DNA of 64,000 bases from Caryophanales bacterium UBA4278. Its GTDB lineage: Bacteria; Bacillota_I; Bacilli_A; RFN20; CAG-826. The stretch covers positions 51,622 to 115,621 of the forward strand of contig DGVS01000002.1 of assembly GCA_002395065.1 (NCBI GenBank), read 5' to 3'. How positions within the stretch are numbered: the first letter of the stretch is position 1; the number at the start of each line of letters is the position of its first letter. A program made the position numbers and the translations under genes. The notes below the pieces were generated by a model. It was not told where the DNA came from and made no database searches. It saw only the letters and a list, made by a program, of their open reading frames with translations. Below are positions 17,165-25,282 of this stretch, piece after piece.

Positions 17165-17446
17165 TTAACTCTTAAACAAGTCACTATGTGTACCAGTTCT
17201 AAAGAGATACAACTCAACCTCTTTGTCATTAATTAAGTAGATTAACAACCAGTTTGGTCTAATATGACATTCTCGGAAGTCGTTATAATTGCCAACCAAT
17301 GGGTGGTCCTGATACTTTTCTTCCAACTTTTCTCCATTAGCAAGTTTATCTACAACGATATTTAGTTCGCTAATATTGAATCCACGTTTTTCTGCCTTTA
17401 AAAGATCTTTTAAGAAATGTTTAGATTTTGTTACTTTTCTTTTCAT
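17165..17446 (-). CDS. YafQ-family mRNA interferase toxin
   Basis: RelE-superfamily toxin of a type II toxin-antitoxin pair, expected to cut mRNA on the ribosome. The 93 residues match the YafQ pattern: DHPLVGNY around H48, RECHIRPNWLL with H61, and the terminal GTHSDLF with H87. Compared with the PDWLL of the family, residue 65 is Asn instead of the catalytic Asp, which could weaken or abolish cleavage. The reading frame begins inside the antitoxin gene with a 26-base overlap, as is usual for dinJ-yafQ order. Confidence 0.88.
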   Translation of the reverse strand: MKRKVTKSKHFLKDLLKAEKRGFNISELNIVVDKLANGEKLEEKYQDHPLVGNYNDFRECHIRPNWLLIYLINDKEVELYLFRTGTHSDLFKS

Positions 17447-17714
17447 TTTCTAGCTCCTCAACAATCTCAGCAAAACTGTCATATCTCTTGTATTCTTCTT
17501 TGTTAGACATCATTGCCTTTAATTCATTGAGGGCATCGATAGTTTCTTGATTAGGTTCTAAACAAATTTCGAAAGGAATTTTTCGATCACGAACACATTG
17601 CTTTGTAAACAAAGTAACGGCCGTTGTAAAAGACATTCCAAGTTCACCAAAGACTTGATCAGCTTGCTTTTTTAAATTTCTGTCCATTCTAATGGTCACG
17701 TTTACGTTCTCCAT
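17421..17714 (-). CDS. DinJ/RelB-family antitoxin
   Basis: Antitoxin and autoregulator of the preceding toxin. The 97-residue protein starts with a ribbon-helix-helix domain (NVNVTIRMDRNLKKQADQVF and the AVTLFTKQCV helix) that binds operator DNA as a dimer. A charged C-terminal part, EELENEKKSNKI, would wrap the toxin. It is the first gene of the pair and follows an AAGGAAG ribosome site; a stretch of A/T-rich DNA upstream holds no obvious palindrome. Confidence 0.88.
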   Translation of the reverse strand: MENVNVTIRMDRNLKKQADQVFGELGMSFTTAVTLFTKQCVRDRKIPFEICLEPNQETIDALNELKAMMSNKEEYKRYDSFAEIVEELENEKKSNKI

Positions 17715-17813
17715 TTCTTCTTCCTTTCTTTTTCCTTAACTCGCCACTAATTATAGCAAAGCTAAAAACTAATGCAAGTAAAATTAAGTGCAAATTAAGT
17801 GCTGATGACTCAA

Positions 17814-17840
17814 AAAGAAAAAGCCATCTTTAGGATGGCT
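17814..17840 (-). terminator. Terminator after mgtC
   Basis: AGCCATC and GATGGCT form a seven-base stem with a five-base loop, followed on the minus strand by TTTTTC, 18 bases past the mgtC stop. Confidence 0.85.
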
Positions 17841-17857
17841 AATTCAATATCATTTAA

Positions 17858-18586
17858 TTAACGATGTGACAAGAGGTGAACGTTTTTTGCTTTAGTGGCT
17901 TTGCCAAGTTCGGTGAGATAGTCATCAAGTCTTTCTCCGCCTTCTTCGAAGATAGCTTGGAATGTTACTTCAATAGAACCATCATCTCTTTGGCTAGAGG
18001 AGATTCCAGAAACTCTGCAGTCGAATTCTTCACTAACTTTAAGAATTGTTTCGAGAACTGGAACTTCCTTATTGGAGATTAATGTGATTGTTGGGTTTTT
18101 ACGATTGATTCTGACTTCAACTTTTCTAAATCCGGTCAGGACTAAGAAGATAAGAAGTGTTCCAGCGATCGCTAGAATGAAGTTAAACGATCCACAAGCA
18201 ATACCAATCGCCATGGAGACCCAGATTGTTCCAGCAGTTGTTAATCCTTTAACACCGCTATCACGATGCATAATCGCACCTGCACCAAGGAAACCAACAC
18301 CAGTAATGACTTGGGCAGCAAGTCGGGCCACATCACGATGTCCTTCGAAGATGGCTGGGAAACCATAAATAGAAATAATCATGATGATTGTTGAACCAAC
18401 ACCCACTAATAAGTGGGTTCTAAGTCCAGCGCTGCGTCCTCTTCTTTCTCTTTCAATACCAACGATACCGACAAGAACAACGCAGAGAACTAACGCAATT
18501 AAGCAGGCAATTAAGTTACCTACTGGCCAACCGCCTGGTTGCCATTCGTTAAGTTTTTCGATGAGTTTTTGATCAAATGTCACCAT
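17858..18586 (-). CDS. mgtC: MgtC/SapB-family membrane protein
   Basis: Membrane protein of the MgtC family, linked in other bacteria to growth at low Mg2+ and to control of the ATP synthase. Start is the ATG at 18584-18586, six bases after a GAGGTG ribosome site; a GTG three codons upstream overlaps that site. The 242 residues contain four to five helices with the conserved GIERERRGRSAGLRTHLLV loop (quoted to 20) and GVGFLGAGAI near residue 96, then a cytoplasmic ACT-like C-terminal domain (about 155-242). It lies downstream of a Ca2+-type P-ATPase but has its own promoter. Confidence 0.93.
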   Translation of the reverse strand: MVTFDQKLIEKLNEWQPGGWPVGNLIACLIALVLCVVLVGIVGIERERRGRSAGLRTHLLVGVGSTIIMIISIYGFPAIFEGHRDVARLAAQVITGVGFLGAGAIMHRDSGVKGLTTAGTIWVSMAIGIACGSFNFILAIAGTLLIFLVLTGFRKVEVRINRKNPTITLISNKEVPVLETILKVSEEFDCRVSGISSSQRDDGSIEVTFQAIFEEGGERLDDYLTELGKATKAKNVHLLSHR

Positions 18587-18607
18587 ATCTATCACCTCGT
18601 GCTAAAT

Positions 18608-18636
18608 ATTATAGATTTATTTATAGAATAAATCAA
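18608..18636 (-). promoter_or_regulatory. mgtC promoter with a perfect operator in its spacer
   Basis: TTGATT (18631-18636) and TATAAT (18608-18613) on the minus strand are 17 bases apart. The inverted repeat GATTTATT-N5-AATAAATC (18614-18634) fills this spacer exactly, so a bound dimer would sit between the promoter boxes. This points to tight, probably metal-responsive control. Confidence 0.65.
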
Positions 18637-18647
18637 CTTAAAGTGAT

Positions 18648-21368
18648 TTATTTTCTCACCTTTCTTTTAATTTGGTCGATGAAAACAACGACCTCGTGAA
18701 CAAGGAGTGGAAGTAAGGAAAGTTCCACCACAATTAACCATTCCCATCCAGAAAGTTCATGTGTATCAAAAACTTTTGACACAAATGGAACTTCGATAAC
18801 CAAAACTTGGAGTAAGAATCCGGCAATAAATGCAAACAACATTAACCAATTCTTTCTTGTGAAGACGACATGGAAATGTCTCTTCTCTGCACTCATACCA
18901 ACCATATGGATCAGTTCAGCAATGGCTAGTGTGGCAAACGCCATGCTTCTTGCCTTATGCAAAAGGTCTGGGTTTCCTTCGTAGAGATTTTTAATCTCTG
19001 TGTATGTAGAAGCTCCGTTCAACCATCCAATTGAGAAGTATGCTAGAACGACACCTAAAGTGATGACAACGCTATATAAAATAAGCGTTTTTGCCCCGCC
19101 ATGAGCAAAGAAGTTTTCCTTCGGATCACGTGGTTTCTCATTCATGTTATTCGGATCTTTTGGATCAACGCCAAGCGCCACCGCTGGTAATGAATCGGTA
19201 ATTAAGTTCACCCAGAGTAGATGTATCGCAATAAATGGACTTGGTAATCCAATACAAATTAGAATAAACATTCCAAGGACTTCAGCAATGTTACTACTAA
19301 GTAAGAACAACACCGTTTTACGAATGTTGGCATAAATGCCACGTCCTTCTTCAACAGCCTTTTCAATCGATGCAAAGTTATCATCGGTCAAAACCATATC
19401 TGCTGCCCCTTTAGCAACATCGGTTCCAGTAATTCCCATCGCAATACCAATATCCGCTGCTTTAAGTGATGGTGCGTCGTTGACGCCATCACCAGTCATT
19501 GCTGCAATATTTCCATTTGCTTTAAAGGCTTTCACGATCGAAACTTTGTTTTCTGGAGAAACACGAGCAAAGACACGAACTGTTTCGCATTTCTTTTGTA
19601 GTTCTTCAAAGCTTAATCCATCAACATCTTGACCAGTTAATACTTGGTCTTTGCTTTCAGCAATGCCAAGTTCTTTTGCGATCGCAAAAGCCGTGTCTTT
19701 GTGGTCACCAGTAATCATCACGGTTGTAATACCGGCTTGTTTAAATCTCGCGACCGCTGGACCAGCTTCTTCTCGACACGGGTCAATCATCGCAACTAGA
19801 CCAACAAAGACAAGATTCTTTTCTTCGACAGTTTTACGATTCTCATCGTAAGCGAGTGCTAAAACCCGAAGGGCACGGTCGGAGAAATTGGAATTTGCTT
19901 TGTTAATTTTTTCGAGATCTTCTTTTGTAATTTTACGAACTTTGCCGTTCACTAAAATTCTATCGCAGCATTTTAAAATGCTGTCTAGAGCACCTTTTGT
20001 ATATTGAACTCCGCCTTCATGAAGTGTTGACATCATCTTACGAACACTATCAAATGGAAGTTCATCTTTGCGAGCTTGTTTCTTTTCTAAGTCGCTTTTA
20101 TGGTGACCAAGACGATTGGAGAAGTCGACTAAAGCGATTTCTGTTGGGTCTCCATAAAGACCTTCATCAACGGTGGCGTTAGAGCATAGCGACATACCGT
20201 TGGCAAGTAAAACGAGCTCATTTAAGCTTTGCTTACTGTTAAATGAGTTTGAATCAAACACTTCATCATTCACATAAGCTTCCATGACGGTCATTTTGTT
20301 TTGTGTTAATGTTCCAGTTTTATCTGAACAAACAACTGAAACAGCACCTAATGTTTCAACACTTGGTAGTTTACGAACAATGGTATTTGCTTTGACCATG
20401 CGTTGTACACCAAGAGATAAAACAATTGTGACAACAGCAGCCAAACCTTCTGGTATTGCCGCAACTGCTAATGCAATTGAGGCCAATACAGCTTCAATCC
20501 AGGCTTCAATATCACTACCTTGTCCATGAACAAAGATCCAGATGATATCAGCTAGTAAAACCACAACAACTATTAACAAAGTTAATAAACCAAGTAATTT
20601 AGAAAGCTTTGCTAAGACTTTCTGAAGTGGGGTTTGTTCTTCCTCTTCTTCATCTAAGGACTTGGCAATCTTACCGATTTCAGTCTTCATTCCTGTGGCA
20701 ACAACAACACCTTTACCACGTCCATAAACAACAGGTGTAGACATGTATGCACTATTAATTCGGTCACCAATTGCAACAGCATCAGTAAAAACAACAGATG
20801 CGTCTTTTTCGACTGAAACACTTTCTCCTGTTAAAGATGATTCGTTTGTTTTTAGATTAATCGCATCTATTAAACGTAAATCAGCACCGATGGTGTCGCC
20901 TTCTTCAAGGATAACAACATCACCAACAACTAATTCAGATGAACGTATTTTAATACGTTGCCCATCCCTGATAACCGTCGATTCAGGGGATGCAAGTTTC
21001 TTTAAAGCATCCAAAGATGACTGAGCTTTAACTTCTTGAACGGTTCCAATAATTCCATTAAGAATAATAACCGCAAGAATAATAATGACGTCTGGCCAGT
21101 CACCGACATTAAAGAAATCAAATCCTTGTTTAACCGTTTCATAAATCGAAACTCCAATGGTAATCCCAATTGCAGCAAACAAGACGAAAATCATCGGATT
21201 ATTAAGTTGTTCAAGGAAAATACGGAAGACAGATTTCTTCTTCTTTTCTTCAAGTTTATTTTCTCCGTCTCTCAAGAGACGCGTTTTAGCTTCTTCAGAA
21301 GTTAAGCCTCGTTCAAAAGAGGTTTGAAGTTCTTGTTCTAAATCTGGTAAATTCTTATTTTCGTGCAT
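18648..21368 (-). CDS. Calcium-type P-type ATPase (P2 class)
   Basis: ATP-driven cation pump, most likely exporting Ca2+. The 906-residue length is normal for the SERCA/PMCA-like class. Motifs in order: TGES in the actuator domain (SLTGESVSV), PEGL in helix M4 (AAIPEGLAAVV), the phosphorylated Asp in CSDKTGTLTQNKM, KGALD in the nucleotide domain, and TGDGVNDAPSLK in the hinge. About ten helices flank them and the N-terminal cation-ATPase domain is present. It starts six bases after yhaM with a weak ribosome site, so the two are cotranscribed. Confidence 0.93.
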   Translation of the reverse strand: MHENKNLPDLEQELQTSFERGLTSEEAKTRLLRDGENKLEEKKKKSVFRIFLEQLNNPMIFVLFAAIGITIGVSIYETVKQGFDFFNVGDWPDVIIILAVIILNGIIGTVQEVKAQSSLDALKKLASPESTVIRDGQRIKIRSSELVVGDVVILEEGDTIGADLRLIDAINLKTNESSLTGESVSVEKDASVVFTDAVAIGDRINSAYMSTPVVYGRGKGVVVATGMKTEIGKIAKSLDEEEEEQTPLQKVLAKLSKLLGLLTLLIVVVVLLADIIWIFVHGQGSDIEAWIEAVLASIALAVAAIPEGLAAVVTIVLSLGVQRMVKANTIVRKLPSVETLGAVSVVCSDKTGTLTQNKMTVMEAYVNDEVFDSNSFNSKQSLNELVLLANGMSLCSNATVDEGLYGDPTEIALVDFSNRLGHHKSDLEKKQARKDELPFDSVRKMMSTLHEGGVQYTKGALDSILKCCDRILVNGKVRKITKEDLEKINKANSNFSDRALRVLALAYDENRKTVEEKNLVFVGLVAMIDPCREEAGPAVARFKQAGITTVMITGDHKDTAFAIAKELGIAESKDQVLTGQDVDGLSFEELQKKCETVRVFARVSPENKVSIVKAFKANGNIAAMTGDGVNDAPSLKAADIGIAMGITGTDVAKGAADMVLTDDNFASIEKAVEEGRGIYANIRKTVLFLLSSNIAEVLGMFILICIGLPSPFIAIHLLWVNLITDSLPAVALGVDPKDPNNMNEKPRDPKENFFAHGGAKTLILYSVVITLGVVLAYFSIGWLNGASTYTEIKNLYEGNPDLLHKARSMAFATLAIAELIHMVGMSAEKRHFHVVFTRKNWLMLFAFIAGFLLQVLVIEVPFVSKVFDTHELSGWEWLIVVELSLLPLLVHEVVVFIDQIKRKVRK

Positions 21369-21374
21369 TTTAGA

Positions 21375-22313
21375 TTATCTCTTTTTTGGTTTATAAAACT
21401 TCATATTATCAAGCATCCAAAGTTTTTCGGTCCATTCACCATCTTTGGTTGCATCATATGCTTTATCAAGCACCATCATCTTTGAATCAATGAGGTCAAT
21501 CATTGAGAGAAGCAACGCTTCTCTTGTTGCTGGTAAAACTGGAGATCCAAATTCATATTTTCCATGATGAGAAAGAATCATGTGCTCTAAAAGAAGTGGA
21601 ACTTCAGATTCGATGTGTAAATCATCAACAACTTTTCTAAATTCGGCATACATGATGGAAATATGTCCAATGAGTTTTCCTTCAACTGTTTGAACAGGCA
21701 TTAATGGGTTGTCATATTCAACAGTTTTTCCGATATCGTGCATTAATGCACCAGCGACTAATAAGTCACGATCAACGTTTGGATAAAGCTTAGCGCATTG
21801 TTCAGCTAAATCAGCCATGCTTAAGGAGTGATGGAGAATACCACTAGCGAATTCATGATGTATCTTCACCGCAGCTGGATAAGTAACATACTTATCATAA
21901 AATTTAGAAATGACTGCTTTTGTGACTTTTTCAACATCTTTGTCTTTAAAGGAATTTAAATAATATTCGAGTTTCTTTTTCATCTCATCGAGAGGAATTG
22001 GTGAAACTTTTTGGAAATTTGTTAAATCAATTTCACTTAAATCTGGGACACGTGAAATTCCAGTCACTTTGACTTGTGGTTGGTTTTTGTAAAGGTTCAC
22101 AATGCCATCAACATAAACAACGGCACCTGAAACAACGGTTTCAACGTCTTCTTGAGTTACATCCCACTTTTTCGCTTCAATGTTTCCTGTTTTGTCTTGG
22201 AACGAAATATTGAGATAACTCAGTCCTTTATCAGTTGTTCCTTTTGAAGCACCGACAACGAGAAGTGGGCCATAAACATGGTCGCCATCAACTAATTCTT
22301 TAATCCATTTCAT
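21375..22313 (-). CDS. yhaM: YhaM-family 3'-5' exoribonuclease (OB + HD domains)
   Basis: RNase related to Bacillus YhaM/CbfI. In its 312 residues an N-terminal OB-fold (about 10-95, with DKTGNIEAKKWD) precedes an HD phosphohydrolase-type domain: HHSLSMADL near 163, the metal-binding LMHDIGKTVEY near 195, and later ILSHHGKYEFGSP. The start follows AAAGGAG. It lies between an MprF-flippase-like gene and the Ca2+-type pump in one run. Confidence 0.92.
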   Translation of the reverse strand: MKWIKELVDGDHVYGPLLVVGASKGTTDKGLSYLNISFQDKTGNIEAKKWDVTQEDVETVVSGAVVYVDGIVNLYKNQPQVKVTGISRVPDLSEIDLTNFQKVSPIPLDEMKKKLEYYLNSFKDKDVEKVTKAVISKFYDKYVTYPAAVKIHHEFASGILHHSLSMADLAEQCAKLYPNVDRDLLVAGALMHDIGKTVEYDNPLMPVQTVEGKLIGHISIMYAEFRKVVDDLHIESEVPLLLEHMILSHHGKYEFGSPVLPATREALLLSMIDLIDSKMMVLDKAYDATKDGEWTEKLWMLDNMKFYKPKKR

Positions 22314-22333
22314 ATATAAATTCTCCTTTATTT

Positions 22334-23863
22334 TTATTCATCACCAATCGTGATTTTTTTCCATTTTATTTTTTCTTTTTTGGCCTTTTTTGGAGGCTTC
22401 TTTTTCTCTTCTTTCACAACCTTCGGTTTCTTATTTTTCACCAGCAATTCATGGTTAACTTCAGAATCTTGATCCATTTTTGTGCGGGATTTCGGTTTAA
22501 CCATTTGCTTGAAATTCTCACCAATTTTTTTGAATGTGAAAACAGACTGAACACCAAGTGATGAATCATATTGTCTTTCGTTAAATGTAGCGTACTGCAA
22601 AGTAACGTAATTTTTTCTGTTGGCCTGATGGAATTGGTCCTTTGGAGAGGCTCGATATAAAGCTGTAACAAGACCACTAACAACAATCACAAAAATGAAT
22701 GTCGTAAAACGCCAAACAATCTGAGCAGCAACAATCATTGCTTCAGAATTATAGTAATTCTTAAAGAAACTGTGGAATAAGTATTCCGAAATACCAGCAC
22801 CTCCAGGAATTGGAACAACACTTGTTAGTAATTGGGTAAAACTACTCAAGAAAATTCCTTGCATGCAAGAGTCAAAAGAGTTTGTTCCAACTGTTTGAGG
22901 AACAATCTTTCCTCCTTCAACAACATGCATCACGAGTGATCCATCAGTATTTAATTTGAATCCAAAACCATCTAAGGCTAAGCCAGTTAAATAGGGGATA
23001 GAGAAACGTAGCATTAAAACGAGGGAAAAGACAATAATCATTAAAAGGAAGATTGGAACGTTTGATAGCAAACGTCGAAGTTCAATCTTAAAGTTTTCAA
23101 CTTGAATACGTAAACTTTCTCGCTTTTCTTCAGGTTTTTTAAGAAGTTTTATCTTTGCTAATAAGTTAATCCCGTGGTTCAAAATCAAATTATGGAAGTG
23201 TCTCGAATAACTCATTGTTATTAGACCAGCAATCAATAAGAAATGAGCCAAGAATCCGATAATAATTAATGGAACAGATGAAACATACCACCCAAATATA
23301 TCTAGATCACCTACATCTATTAAGATGATTTTATTAACAAATAATCCGATAGCAGCCAGAATAACAATTGATAGCTCATAGACAATAAACGACATAACCA
23401 TAATTGAAGCGGCATTTGATGTTGCAACGCCTTGTTTGTTCATTGTGTAAACTTCCATGACCTGTCCAGCACTCTTGCTTGGGGAAACTGATGTATAAAA
23501 TGCGCCAACAAATGACGTAGCAATTCCTTGGTACACTTTATACTTGTGTGTATATAGGCGCGAGAATAAAAAGATTGCTAATCCGTCCAAAACATAACTA
23601 AATAAAACGATCCCCATCATCATGAAAAGATATCCGGCATCAACTTTACCGATTGTTTTTAGAACAGCCGAGTAGTTGTTTCTTAGGGATAGGAAAAGTG
23701 CTATAGCAGTCAAAGCTGTAATAATTAGCATATACACAAAAAACTTAGTTAAACTTCTTTTCTTTTTTTCAGGTTCTTTAGTTTCTTGTTCTTCAAAAGA
23801 AGAAAACTCCGAGAGATCTTCTCGAACTAAGCTTTCATCTGTTTTTACTGCTATATCACTCAT
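22334..23863 (-). CDS. Lysylphosphatidylglycerol synthase-type flippase domain protein (UPF0104)
   Basis: Membrane protein of the LPG_synthase_TM family, like the flippase half of MprF; lipid or glycolipid flipping is inferred. In the 509 residues helices begin near residue 38, and the family motifs SPSKSAGQVMEVYTMNK (near 136) and VVPIPGGAGISEYLFHSFF (near 350) are clear. There is no aminoacyl-transferase domain, so it does not itself make lysyl-PG. The ends are unusual: an acidic N-terminal tail and a lysine-rich C-terminal tail (about the last 40 residues) that could contact acidic lipids or nucleic acid. No ribosome site precedes the ATG. Confidence 0.88.
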   Translation of the reverse strand: MSDIAVKTDESLVREDLSEFSSFEEQETKEPEKKKRSLTKFFVYMLIITALTAIALFLSLRNNYSAVLKTIGKVDAGYLFMMMGIVLFSYVLDGLAIFLFSRLYTHKYKVYQGIATSFVGAFYTSVSPSKSAGQVMEVYTMNKQGVATSNAASIMVMSFIVYELSIVILAAIGLFVNKIILIDVGDLDIFGWYVSSVPLIIIGFLAHFLLIAGLITMSYSRHFHNLILNHGINLLAKIKLLKKPEEKRESLRIQVENFKIELRRLLSNVPIFLLMIIVFSLVLMLRFSIPYLTGLALDGFGFKLNTDGSLVMHVVEGGKIVPQTVGTNSFDSCMQGIFLSSFTQLLTSVVPIPGGAGISEYLFHSFFKNYYNSEAMIVAAQIVWRFTTFIFVIVVSGLVTALYRASPKDQFHQANRKNYVTLQYATFNERQYDSSLGVQSVFTFKKIGENFKQMVKPKSRTKMDQDSEVNHELLVKNKKPKVVKEEKKKPPKKAKKEKIKWKKITIGDE

Positions 23864-23872
23864 TAACTTGTT

Positions 23873-23881
23873 ATTTTAGCA
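23873..23881 (-). promoter_or_regulatory. Extended -10 box, leaderless geometry
   Basis: TGC-TAAAAT on the minus strand lies nine bases from the ATG of the 509-residue flippase-like gene, with no ribosome site between. The transcript would start a few bases before, or at, the start codon. Confidence 0.45.
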
Positions 23882-23909
23882 TATCTCCCATAAACATACA
23901 CGAACGAGT

Positions 23910-23940
23910 AAAAGAAAATGGGAATTATTTTTTCCCATTT
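23910..23940 (-). terminator. Terminator of degV, with the stop codon in its loop
   Basis: AAATGGGAA pairs with TTCCCATTT (nine bases) and a T-rich stretch follows on the minus strand. The degV stop codon TAA (23925-23927) is inside the seven-base loop, so the last five codons form the stem. Confidence 0.9.
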
Positions 23941-24830
23941 GTCTCTTTTGTAAATTTTCGATTCTTTCCAACGTAGAAGATTGCTAACGCTTTCGGACCA
24001 ATATGTGACCCTGTGATTAAATCATAATCATGGATCTCAATATTCTTAATTCCTTTCGCTTTAAGCATCTCCGCTAATTTATTAGCGTCTTCTAAGCAAT
24101 CACAGTGTGAAATCCAAACAGTTGATTTCTTATCATCGATAAAATCGATACATTGTTGTCCAAGTTTCTGAATGGATTTCACTCGTCCAAGAACCCTTGA
24201 AGATACTTCAATCTTGGATTCATAGCTTCCATAGAGCATTAATTTCAAAGAAATTAGTTTGACGATTTTGGCTAAGATAGCGTTAACTCGACCTGTTTTT
24301 AATAGGTACTTAATTGTATCGACGGTGAATTCTGAACGAACTTTCCATTTGAATTCTTCCATGAATTCCGCAATTTCTTTTAAGGATTTTCCTTCCTTGG
24401 CGAGTTCATAAGCTTTGATGGCTTGTAAGCCTTCACCAAATCCGGCGGTTGCGGTATCTAAAACATAAACGACTTCTTTTTTCTTTTCATCGTTAATCAT
24501 GTCCCTGGCAATGCAGGCAGCGTTATATGTTCCAGAGATTCCTTTTGCCATCGTTAAGCAAAAGATTTCGTGACCAGCATCAACATCTTTTTTGAACGCC
24601 TCAAGATAGTCGCCGGAATTAACTAAACTTGTTTGAACTTTTTTACCTTCTTCAAGATCTTTGTAGAACTGTTTGGAGAAAGTTTCGAAGTCGAGATTCT
24701 CATCATAGCAAACATATTCTTGATCATCGATTCTAAGATACATGTTTAAGAGGTTAATTTCTAACCCTTTTTCTTTGAGTAATTTTGGGTACAAATTTGA
24801 TCCAACATCAACATAAATTTTTACACTCAT
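23925..24830 (-). CDS. DegV-family fatty-acid-binding protein
   Basis: Cytoplasmic fatty acid carrier of the DegV/FakB family, which presents fatty acids to the FakA kinase for phospholipid synthesis. The 301 residues show the two-domain pattern: N-terminal KVQTSLVNSGDYLEAF with the loop that contacts the lipid, LTMAKGISGTYNAA with Ser and Thr near residue 90, KYLLKTGRV, and the C-terminal GSHIGPKALAIFYVG that binds the carboxylate. The ATG follows GGAGGGAC. A single-gene unit with its own terminator; no fakA in this window. Confidence 0.92.
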   Translation of the reverse strand: MSVKIYVDVGSNLYPKLLKEKGLEINLLNMYLRIDDQEYVCYDENLDFETFSKQFYKDLEEGKKVQTSLVNSGDYLEAFKKDVDAGHEIFCLTMAKGISGTYNAACIARDMINDEKKKEVVYVLDTATAGFGEGLQAIKAYELAKEGKSLKEIAEFMEEFKWKVRSEFTVDTIKYLLKTGRVNAILAKIVKLISLKLMLYGSYESKIEVSSRVLGRVKSIQKLGQQCIDFIDDKKSTVWISHCDCLEDANKLAEMLKAKGIKNIEIHDYDLITGSHIGPKALAIFYVGKNRKFTKETNGKK

Positions 24831-25103
24831 TTTTGTCCCTCCTATACGAACAACAAAATTGCTAAAATTACCAGCAATTTTCGGATAAAATCTAATTTTT
24901 GCAGGAAATTTTGAAGAAAAATTAATTCTCGAAAATCACCGCAATTTTTGGACTATTTTTGATTAGTCAAACTTTCATCAATTTATCGCAATAAATGATG
25001 CAATGTTCAACATGTCCTAATTATATATACAAATATTATTAAGTAAAGAACAAGCGCACATAGATTTTTTCTTTATTCTTCACAAAAAAGAACGAAAAGT
25101 TAG
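24831..25103. other. Intergenic region between degV and the alpha-galactoside operon
   Basis: Very A/T-rich and without an ORF. It holds a perfect nine-base inverted repeat (24855-24863 with 24873-24881, AAAATTGCT...AGCAATTTT) 25 bases before degV, which may be an operator, and a related sequence at 24931-24951. I see nothing else of note. Confidence 0.4.
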
Positions 25104-25149
25104 AATTACCAAACTTTTGTTTGATAATTTTCGTGCATACACGTATATT
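25104..25149 (+). promoter_or_regulatory. Promoter and operator of the alpha-galactoside operon
   Basis: TTGATA (25121-25126) and TATATT (25144-25149) are 17 bases apart. An 11-base-arm inverted repeat with one mismatch (25104-25129, around TTTT) covers the -35 box, and TGCATA-N12-TATGCA (25134-25157) spans the -10 box. These fit a sugar-responsive repressor, which is not encoded next to the operon. Confidence 0.6.
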
Positions 25150-25209
25150 ATTATGCAGATAAAGATTAAAATCTTTTATCAATTTAGTAGTTATTAAATG
25201 AGCTGTAAG

Positions 25210-25256
25210 AAGACAAAAAACTAATCGGTAAAACTGAGTTTTGTGTCTTTTTTTGT
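25210..25256 (+). promoter_or_regulatory. Leader terminator/attenuator before the transporter gene
   Basis: A 12-base stem with one mismatch (25210-25221 with 25238-25249) followed by seven Ts lies between the promoter and the first gene, about 55 bases after the expected transcription start. Part of the 3' arm can also pair with a nearby AAAAC (25230-25234 region), giving an alternative fold. This looks like a conditional terminator; the signal is unknown. Confidence 0.6.
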
Positions 25257-25282
25257 TTGTTTAATAACAGGAAGGATCTCTA

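Noticed and set aside
19144..21305. Series of plus-strand open frames opposite the P-type ATPase
   Set aside because: All lie antisense to a well-conserved ATPase with intact motifs; their compositions (Ser, Thr, Ile and Pro rich) are typical of antisense frames.
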